Assembly: GCA_002780065.1 (NCBI GenBank)
Contig: PEWQ01000130.1
Span: 1-10,334 of the forward strand
Direction of reading: 5' to 3'
Length of the DNA: 10,334 nucleotides
Source: Candidatus Hydrogenedentes bacterium CG07_land_8_20_14_0_80_42_17
GTDB taxonomy: Bacteria > UBA8481
Shown here: one piece after another, positions 1-4,736 of the stretch
How the letters are laid out: each line of letters begins with the position of its first letter
Position numbering within the stretch: the first letter of the stretch is position 1
The notes under the pieces: model-generated
The model's input: only the letters and a program-made list of their open reading frames with translations
What the model was told of the DNA's origin: nothing
The model's database searches: none
Program-made: the position numbers and the translations under genes

Positions 1-118
1 TAATCGCATTGCAGTTAGTATTGCATGCAATCAAACTTAACAAAATTTTTTGGACAGCGCCTCGCACGTGCAGAATAAGCACATAGTTACATAACTCAAT
101 GCTCGATTCTATTTCTTA
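1..118. other. Non-coding region downstream of pyrE with short palindromes
   Basis: No convincing gene is present. The stretch is AT-rich apart from a GC-rich patch at about 52-72. It holds a perfect 12-bp palindrome ATTGCATGCAAT (20-31), an 8-bp palindrome GCACGTGC (64-71) and an interrupted inverted repeat AGTTA-CA-TAACT (85-96). Positions 60-84 resemble positions 6412-6436 in the other GC-rich intergenic patch. No GC-rich stem followed by a T-run is clear enough to call a terminator for pyrE. The palindromes could be operators for a gene left of the window. Confidence 0.5.
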
Positions 119-694
119 TTACTTTTTTTTACGCGGGCTACTGCCTGGCTTTTCTAGCGGCTTTTTGTCAAGACAAAGCGGGCATCTACCGGGTTCATAC
201 ATTGGCGCAGTAATTTCAAAGAGTGCATGTGATACAATTTGATCTGAGTGAAAATTCCCGCGGTTGACCAGTGCTCCGATTCCGACAGGGACAGCATCGT
301 TTTTCTTAACTAGTTCGACTACGTCCATAGCCGATCCTCCGGTTGTCAGAACATCTTCTACTACAAGAACGCGCTCTCCCTTATGAAATTTGAATCCGCG
401 CCTCAGAATAAAATTTTTTCCGCGATGCTCCGCAAAATATGATGGAAGATTCAGAGCCTGCGCTACTACAAAGGAAAGAACAATGCCGCCGATCGCAGGC
501 CCGATAACGCTCTCTACATTTTCGCTTCGAAAAAGCTCGGCGATAGCATTCCCTGCAGAATTTGCTTCTTCGGGATACGACAGCAGGCGGGCAAGCTGAA
601 AGTATATGCTCGAATGTTTTCCTGATGCTAATTCGAAATGTCCTTTAAGTATTGCTTCGCGTCTGACGAGAGCTTCTTCAAGATTGTACGACAT
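119..694 (-). CDS. pyrE: Orotate phosphoribosyltransferase
   Basis: Transfers the phosphoribosyl group of PRPP to orotate to give OMP, the fifth step of de novo UMP synthesis in the cytoplasm. The protein has 191 residues. The N-terminal ELASGKHS segment (21-28) and the PRPP-binding motif VLVVEDVLTTGGS (109-121) are typical of the family. The C-terminal CPLC (171-174), followed by KPGSS, is the signature I associate with the Thermus-type PyrE group (TIGR01367-like). It differs from the E. coli type. A GTG at 721 would add nine residues inside pyrF. I prefer the ATG at 694 because it follows the pyrF stop by 4 bases and has an AGAGAGG Shine-Dalgarno match about 12 bases upstream. It is co-transcribed with and probably translationally coupled to pyrF. 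The tail PRKKK is lysine-rich and unremarkable. Confidence 0.96.
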   Translation of the reverse strand: MSYNLEEALVRREAILKGHFELASGKHSSIYFQLARLLSYPEEANSAGNAIAELFRSENVESVIGPAIGGIVLSFVVAQALNLPSYFAEHRGKNFILRRGFKFHKGERVLVVEDVLTTGGSAMDVVELVKKNDAVPVGIGALVNRGNFHSDQIVSHALFEITAPMYEPGRCPLCLDKKPLEKPGSSPRKKK

Positions 695-698
695 ACGT

Positions 699-1412
699 TT
701 ATTTCGCCTCTCTGAGTTCACTCAGAATTTTTCTAACCTCTTCAACCGGATCGTGAGCTCTCAATATCGGCCTGCCTACAACAATATGAGTAGCTCCGTT
801 TTTGACTGCTGTGACAGCATCTGCGGTTCGAGACTGGTCATCTTTGGTATCAGAAACCTCTTTGCAAACTCTGATTCCAGGTGTGACTATAAGCGAGTTT
901 GAAGGAAGAATCGAGCTTAAAAATTTTGCTTCAAGAGGCGAAGAGACCACACCGTCGGCTCCTCCCGAAATTGCAATATCAGCCAGAGCGGCAACACGCG
1001 CTTCAGTGGAGATTGAAGAACCAAAGATTTCTTTTTGCGAAAGTTGAGAGAGACTAGTCAAGAGAGTGACTGCAAGAATTTTGCAACGCCCTTCTGCTCC
1101 GTTAACTGCGGCTTTTATCATGTCCTTTCCGCCTGATGCATGAACAGTAAGAAAATTTATTCCTATCGATACTGCAGATCTGACCGCATGCTCGACCGTG
1201 TTGGGAATGTCGTGCAGTTTTAAATCTAGAAATATTTTTGCTCCGTCCTCAATCGATTCTTCGACGAAACAACGTCCTTCTCTTATGAATAGTACCGGCC
1301 CAATCTTAAATGTGGAAACTAAAGGAATCAGGTTTCGCATTATTTTACGGGCTTCCGCCGGATCATTAAGATCTAGAGCCGGAATCAATTTATCTTTGAG
1401 TTCTATTTTCAT
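699..1412 (-). CDS. pyrF: Orotidine 5'-phosphate decarboxylase
   Basis: Decarboxylates OMP to UMP, the last step of de novo pyrimidine synthesis. The 237-residue TIM-barrel protein matches the usual group 1 length. Landmarks are ALDL with Asp14, Lys36, the catalytic FLDLKLHDIPNT block (Asp63, Lys65, Asp68), HASGG (91-95), the phosphate-side TPGIR (177-181), DDQ (191-193) and GRPI (213-216). All expected catalytic residues are present. The usual VMTP stretch after DDQxR reads TADA, with no change in length. It heads the minus-strand pyrF-pyrE pair and diverges from the HD-GYP operon. A TATGAT box ends 9 bases before the ATG and no Shine-Dalgarno sequence is visible, so the transcript is probably leaderless or nearly so. 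Confidence 0.97.
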   Translation of the reverse strand: MKIELKDKLIPALDLNDPAEARKIMRNLIPLVSTFKIGPVLFIREGRCFVEESIEDGAKIFLDLKLHDIPNTVEHAVRSAVSIGINFLTVHASGGKDMIKAAVNGAEGRCKILAVTLLTSLSQLSQKEIFGSSISTEARVAALADIAISGGADGVVSSPLEAKFLSSILPSNSLIVTPGIRVCKEVSDTKDDQSRTADAVTAVKNGATHIVVGRPILRAHDPVEEVRKILSELREAK

Positions 1413-1421
1413 TTAAGAAAT

Positions 1422-1427
1422 ATCATA
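1422..1427 (-). promoter_or_regulatory. Candidate -10 box of pyrF-pyrE
   Basis: Read on the minus strand this is TATGAT, a good -10 match, 9 bases before the pyrF ATG. Transcription would start within a few bases of the start codon. No clear -35 box is seen; TGTATT at about 17 bp spacing is weak. Confidence 0.35.
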
Positions 1428-1489
1428 AACTATTTTTTTCAAACAATACAGCCGCAGTGAAAAAAAAGTTTTTTTCTATAAAAATTTTA

Positions 1490-1495
1490 TACAAT
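1490..1495 (+). promoter_or_regulatory. Candidate -10 box of the HD-GYP/pabB operon
   Basis: TACAAT lies exactly 6 bases before the ATG at 1502, so transcription would begin at or beside the start codon. This TANNNT-to-ATG geometry is the one reported for leaderless genes in Deinococcus-type bacteria. The flanking DNA is an AT tract. No recognisable -35 element is present, so the call rests on position and sequence only. Confidence 0.35.
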
Positions 1496-1501
1496 ATATT
1501 T

Positions 1502-2908
1502 ATGAAACACTTAGACACCTCGAAGATGTTCAGACTTCTTTTCGTTGTATCCCTGATTTTCATCATTGCAATGCTCATATCTATTATGAGCGGCTGGTCA
1601 TTTACAGTAAGAATAGGCGTATTTGCTCTGGCAATAGCAATTTCTTTGCTTTACATACTTTATGAAATAGGAAGGGAGCGGTGGAAGAGAACGGCTGAAC
1701 CTGAAGCTGTTTTGAAAAGCGCAGAGGAAGATGATTTGTTGTCCGCGGCAAATGTAATGATCACCAATCGGTTGAAAGAAATTGACTCTGCTGTTTGGCG
1801 CGGAGAAGAGGGACTCGAAGGCATGAGCGAGAACGAAGCGCGGCTGAGGCAGGCTCGGGAATTTTCTTTGGCATCAGCGATTGCAGGCTCTCCTGAATTG
1901 GTGCTCGATCGTGATTCAATAATTAAGCTTGCTCTGAACAGAGCGTGGCGGATTCTGCATTTGGAATTAGGAGCTGCATTAGAGTGGACTGACTCGGCGG
2001 CGGGCCGCGCCAGAGTGGCGGCGGTTGAGGGAAAAGTAGATGAGATAAAAAATATCGGTGAAATATATCTGGATGAGCTCGGAGTTCAAACCTTGAAGAG
2101 CGCGGCGCTTGCTGATTGGAGCAAAGACGAAAAGTTCGAGGGACTTCTTCGCGGTGCAAAGACAAAGATCGGAGTGCCGGTCCAAATCGGAGATTACAGA
2201 TGGGGCTGGATTCTTCTCGAATCGAGGGAACGGAAGAGTTTGTCCGCTACGGAGACGAGATTTCTTGTTGCGCTTGGTCGCGAATTATCGGCTGCGCTTT
2301 CCATCTTGGATGATTGGAAGAATGCTCGTGACGAGATGAAATCAGTTTTAGCAAGGCTCTCTGATCATATTGCCGAGCGCAGAAGCAAGAAGAAGGGAAG
2401 AGGAGAGAGAATAGGAAAACTCTATGAATCCGCGGCAAATGTGCTTGGTATGGGAAGCATGGAGATCGAGATTGGAAGGTTTGCGGCGATAGTTATGGAT
2501 CTTGGTGAAGTCGGAGTGCCGGAACTAATATTGAACAAAGCCGGCGATCTTACGCCTCAGGAGATGAGGTTTGTCAAGGATCATCCGGCTCTGTCAGTAA
2601 AATTATTGAGAGAGTTCGTCCTGACGAAATATATTGAACAGACGGTTGTGGCTCATCATGAGACATGGATTGGAGACGGATATCCATCCGGAATTAAAGG
2701 CGAGGAGATTCCAAGAACTGCGCGCTTGCTTTCTGCGTGCGATACTGTCGAGGCGCTATTGTCTGATCGGCCATACCGAAATGCTTATGACTCTGCCGAG
2801 ACAATTAACGAAATCAAAAAACTTTCCGGTAATAAATTCGATCCTGAAATAATTTCTGCTATCGAGAAGGTTTACGAGCCGTGGATTAACTGGATGACAG
2901 CTAAATGA
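1502..2908 (+). CDS. Membrane GAF / degenerate HD-GYP domain protein
   Basis: Predicted inner-membrane c-di-GMP-type signalling protein. From the ATG at 1502 it has 468 residues: two membrane spans (about 9-28 and 36-55), a charged helical linker, a GAF-like sensor (about 120-270) and an HD-GYP-type domain (about 290-465). The domain keeps LNKAGDLTPQEM, DHP (His361), HHETWIGDGYP (His385, His386, GYP 393-395), Asp414 and SDRPYR. The HD pair itself reads MD (332-333), the following DIGKIGIP-like segment reads DLGEVGVP, and the His of the usual HSxRV helix is Arg300. Several metal ligands are therefore lost, so phosphodiesterase activity is doubtful and a receptor or scaffold role is possible. 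A GTG at 1457 would add 15 residues. I prefer the ATG because the spans begin soon after it and a TACAAT box sits 6 bases upstream. The stop overlaps the pabB start (ATGA). Confidence 0.85.
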   Translation: MKHLDTSKMFRLLFVVSLIFIIAMLISIMSGWSFTVRIGVFALAIAISLLYILYEIGRERWKRTAEPEAVLKSAEEDDLLSAANVMITNRLKEIDSAVWRGEEGLEGMSENEARLRQAREFSLASAIAGSPELVLDRDSIIKLALNRAWRILHLELGAALEWTDSAAGRARVAAVEGKVDEIKNIGEIYLDELGVQTLKSAALADWSKDEKFEGLLRGAKTKIGVPVQIGDYRWGWILLESRERKSLSATETRFLVALGRELSAALSILDDWKNARDEMKSVLARLSDHIAERRSKKKGRGERIGKLYESAANVLGMGSMEIEIGRFAAIVMDLGEVGVPELILNKAGDLTPQEMRFVKDHPALSVKLLREFVLTKYIEQTVVAHHETWIGDGYPSGIKGEEIPRTARLLSACDTVEALLSDRPYRNAYDSAETINEIKKLSGNKFDPEIISAIEKVYEPWINWMTAK

Positions 2909-4167
2909 ACTCGTTTTTGAATAACTCGATTATGCCTGAGAATGGCGAGGCAATATTTTTTAACGCAATGCCTTCGCGCTCGGAGCCATATTCTTATATC
3001 TTCAGATCTCCTTCTGAGATACTGACTTTGACTGCCAAAAATGCTTACGCTCAGTTAAATAAAATCGAATCGGCAATAGGAAATGGAAAATATTGCGCCG
3101 GTTTTTTTTCTTATGAACTTAATTCTGTTTTTGATGGAATTGAGTGCTGGAACGACGAAGAGTGTTTAGGAATATGGGGAATTTACGACGGCGTAAGGCG
3201 CTATGATCATCTTTCAAAAGAGTGGACTGAAATAGGAAATGCACCGCCGTTCCCTGAATTATCAGAAATGAAAGATGCGAAGATAAGTTCTTTTTCACCG
3301 CATATTGATTTTGATGAATACAAGAATGTGATCGAACGTATTCATGAGGCAATACGCAGTGGAGCCACTTATCAGGTGAATTATACATTTCCAGTTTATT
3401 TAAAAATAGATGGTGATTTGTGGGGACTCTTTGTCAGACTGCTTGAAATGCAACCTGTTCCTTATGCTTCGTTTCAGGTTTGGCCGGATAAAAAAATACT
3501 TTCCATCTCTCCGGAACTTTTTATTCACCGCAGCGGCAGAAAAATTTTAATGAAACCTATGAAGGGAACTGCGTCCAGATGCATGAATTCGAAAGAGGAC
3601 GACGAAATGAAAAATTGGCTGAATAGAGATGAAAAGAACCGTGCGGAAAATATTATGATAGTTGATATGATAAGAAATGATCTCGGAAGAATCGGAACAG
3701 AGGTTAGAGTTGAAAACCTGTTTGAGATCGAAGAGTATCCAACGGTTTGGCAGATGACGTCCACGGTCTCATGCGAGGCAAAGGATGGCATCGAGTTGTC
3801 GGAAATATTGAGAGCGGTTTTTCCATCAGGCTCCGTCACCGGAGCTCCGAAGATCTCTACGATGAAGATGATCAGAGAACTCGAAAAAACTCCGCGCGAA
3901 GTTTACTGCGGAGCTATAGGTTATATTTTGTCGAAAGAAGAATTTCGTTTCAGCGTGCCTATTCGCACACTAGAGTCTGCTTCTGATAATAACTGGAGGC
4001 TTTCGGTCGGCAGTGGAATCACGATTGATTCGGACCCGACAAAAGAGTATGAAGAATGCATCGACAAGGCAAAATTCGTTATGAAACTAGTCGGAGCTGA
4101 CCAACGCGTCTTGAGCTGCGGCGAACACGCAGGTTCGAGGAGTGAACTAATGGAAGGAAAAAGATGA
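2905..4167 (+). CDS. pabB: Aminodeoxychorismate synthase component I
   Basis: Converts chorismate, with ammonia from a PabA-type glutaminase, to 4-amino-4-deoxychorismate for p-aminobenzoate and folate synthesis. The 420-residue protein carries the chorismate-binding fold: TYQVNYTFP (about 155-163), PMKGTASR (218-225), ENIMIVDMIRNDLGR (248-262), YPTVWQMTSTV (278-288), and PSGSVTGAPKISTMKMI (307-323). Lys220 in PMKGT marks aminodeoxychorismate synthases; anthranilate synthases usually have Ala there. The start overlaps the preceding stop by ATGA, indicating coupling. No PabA or PabC is seen in the window or fused to it. The last nine residues, after HAGSR (407-411), are encoded by an inserted segment. 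Without it the protein would end DSVPE. The tail lies beyond the catalytic fold, so activity should survive. Confidence 0.93.
   Translation: MNSFLNNSIMPENGEAIFFNAMPSRSEPYSYIFRSPSEILTLTAKNAYAQLNKIESAIGNGKYCAGFFSYELNSVFDGIECWNDEECLGIWGIYDGVRRYDHLSKEWTEIGNAPPFPELSEMKDAKISSFSPHIDFDEYKNVIERIHEAIRSGATYQVNYTFPVYLKIDGDLWGLFVRLLEMQPVPYASFQVWPDKKILSISPELFIHRSGRKILMKPMKGTASRCMNSKEDDEMKNWLNRDEKNRAENIMIVDMIRNDLGRIGTEVRVENLFEIEEYPTVWQMTSTVSCEAKDGIELSEILRAVFPSGSVTGAPKISTMKMIRELEKTPREVYCGAIGYILSKEEFRFSVPIRTLESASDNNWRLSVGSGITIDSDPTKEYEECIDKAKFVMKLVGADQRVLSCGEHAGSRSELMEGKR
4127..4140 (+). repeat. 14-bp direct repeat, left copy
   Basis: ACGCAGGTTCGAGG inside the 3' end of pabB, encoding part of HAGSR. It is identical to 4701-4714. 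The two copies bracket the DUF4258/DUF2283 pair, and sequence identity stops abruptly on both sides. Confidence 0.85.
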
Positions 4168-4418
4168 AGCCAATTAGACTTTCAGAACATGCAAAAGAAC
4201 AGTGCATTTTTAGAGGGACAACAGAAGAAGAAGTCATTGAGACAATAAAAACATCATTTTGGCAACCAATTGAATTGAAAAGACAGGAATGCAAAAAAGA
4301 TTTTGCCTTTGAACATGAATGGAATAAGAGATACTATAAGACTAAACAAGTGAGACCTATATTTGTCGAAGAAGATACAGAGATTGTGGTAATTACAATC
4401 TATACTTACTATTTTTGA
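4164..4418 (+). CDS. DUF4258 family protein, possible toxin of a two-gene module
   Basis: An 84-residue protein whose pattern I recognise as DUF4258 (PF14076-like): RLSEHAKEQ near the N-terminus (His9), FRGTTEEEV (Arg17), then WNKRYYKTKQVRPIFVEE (53-70) and a hydrophobic beta-strand end VVITIYTYYF. Biochemical function is not established as far as I know. Family members are small and often sit beside a DUF2283 gene, a layout like type II toxin-antitoxin pairs. The conserved His, Arg, Lys and Tyr residues would suit an RNase of RelE/BrnT-like fold, which is inference. Its start overlaps the pabB stop (ATGA) and GGAAGG (4152-4157) sits 6 bases upstream, so it borrows pabB transcription and probably coupled translation. 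It lies in the inserted segment. Confidence 0.8.
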   Translation: MKPIRLSEHAKEQCIFRGTTEEEVIETIKTSFWQPIELKRQECKKDFAFEHEWNKRYYKTKQVRPIFVEEDTEIVVITIYTYYF

Positions 4419-4419
4419 G

Positions 4420-4426
4420 AGGAGGT
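4420..4426 (+). promoter_or_regulatory. Strong Shine-Dalgarno sequence of the DUF2283 gene
   Basis: AGGAGGT is a near-perfect anti-16S match 9 bases before the ATG at 4436. It fixes that start over the nearer ATG at 4429, whose frame stops after seven codons. Most resident genes here have weak or no such site, so it supports a foreign origin of the pair and suggests high translation of the second gene. Confidence 0.7.
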
Positions 4427-4435
4427 ATATGAAAA

Positions 4436-4651
4436 ATGAGAATAACTTATGATTCAGAGGTAGATGCTTTGTATATTCGTTTTATCGAAACAACGGTAAC
4501 AACTAATCATGTTGCGGAAGGTATTGCAGTAGATTATGATGTAGAGGGCAGAATTGCAGGGATAGAGATTCTTGATGCTGTAAAGAGTTTTGGCAGTAAG
4601 GATGTATTTAAAAAGGTAACGCTTGAGGATTTAGCACTGCATACAATGTGA
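4436..4651 (+). CDS. DUF2283 family protein, possible antitoxin partner
   Basis: A 71-residue protein with the DUF2283 (PF10049-like) pattern: RITYDSEVDALYIRF (2-16), then EGIAVDYDVEGRIAGIEILDA (28-48), and a short C-terminal helix VTLEDLALH. The family is a compact beta-rich fold of unknown function, frequently encoded next to DUF4258 genes. An antitoxin role is inferred from gene order, size and pairing, not from a demonstrated activity. The gene begins 17 bases after the DUF4258 stop with a strong AGGAGGT. A second gene translated more strongly than the first is what a toxin-first pair would need, since the antitoxin must be in excess. No DNA-binding helix-turn-helix is evident, so autoregulation would need another mechanism. 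Confidence 0.8.
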   Translation: MRITYDSEVDALYIRFIETTVTTNHVAEGIAVDYDVEGRIAGIEILDAVKSFGSKDVFKKVTLEDLALHTM

Positions 4652-4671
4652 GCCTCTCGCTAGAGATTAAA

Positions 4672-4677
4672 TAATAT
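4672..4677 (+). promoter_or_regulatory. Possible -10 box upstream of the nuclease-GGDEF gene
   Basis: TAATAT sits in the AT-rich end of the inserted segment. A start of transcription near 4684 would give an mRNA leader of about 53 bases for the gene at 4737. The box is 6 bases before an ATG at 4684, the same geometry as at 1490-1502. No -35 box is seen. The AT-rich context makes chance likely. Confidence 0.2.
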
Positions 4678-4700
4678 ATGAATATGTTCAGAGATAAAAG

Positions 4701-4714
4701 ACGCAGGTTCGAGG
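4701..4714 (+). repeat. 14-bp direct repeat, right copy
   Basis: ACGCAGGTTCGAGG, identical to 4127-4140. In the frame that continues pabB, it is followed by codons GAC AGC GTG CCA GAA TGA. This looks like the severed original pabB terminus. Confidence 0.85.
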
Positions 4715-4732
4715 GACAGCGTGCCAGAATGA
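4715..4732 (+). pseudogene. Severed original 3' end of pabB
   Basis: Read in the frame of the repeat, these bases encode DSVPE and a TGA stop. They lie 574 bp beyond the point where pabB departs from this sequence and 4 bases before the next start codon. They are now untranslated in this frame because TGA at 4679-4681 closes it upstream. The reading as a remnant depends on the insertion model. Confidence 0.5.
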
Positions 4733-4736
4733 AGAT

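Larger units (their letters stand above)
4141..4714 (+). mobile_element. Inserted segment carrying the DUF4258/DUF2283 pair
   Basis: This segment of about 574 bp (insert plus one repeat copy) lies between perfect 14-bp direct repeats. Removing it joins pabB at the repeat. Codons then read HAGSR-DSVPE and stop with TGA at 4730-4732, 4 bases before the next gene's ATG at 4737, a normal operon junction. The segment looks more AT-rich than its neighbours and its genes use strong Shine-Dalgarno sequences. No transposase and no terminal inverted repeats are visible, so the mechanism is unknown. Target-site duplication by a mobilised small element and repeat-mediated recombination are both possible. 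Confidence 0.6.

Noticed and set aside
4127-4140. GGTTCGA in the direct repeat resembles a tRNA T-loop, suggesting an att site in a tRNA gene
   Set aside because: The bases after the loop do not pair with those before it, and no acceptor, D or anticodon arms surround either copy. The left copy is inside pabB coding sequence.
2905-4167. Anthranilate synthase component I (trpE) considered for the chorismate-binding gene
   Set aside because: The PMKGT motif carries Lys220, typical of aminodeoxychorismate synthase, where anthranilate synthases have Ala. No other trp genes are present.
4652-4670. CTCT/AGAG hairpin after the DUF2283 gene considered as a terminator
   Set aside because: The stem is only four base pairs and no T-run follows; the next bases are AT-mixed and lead into the downstream gene.
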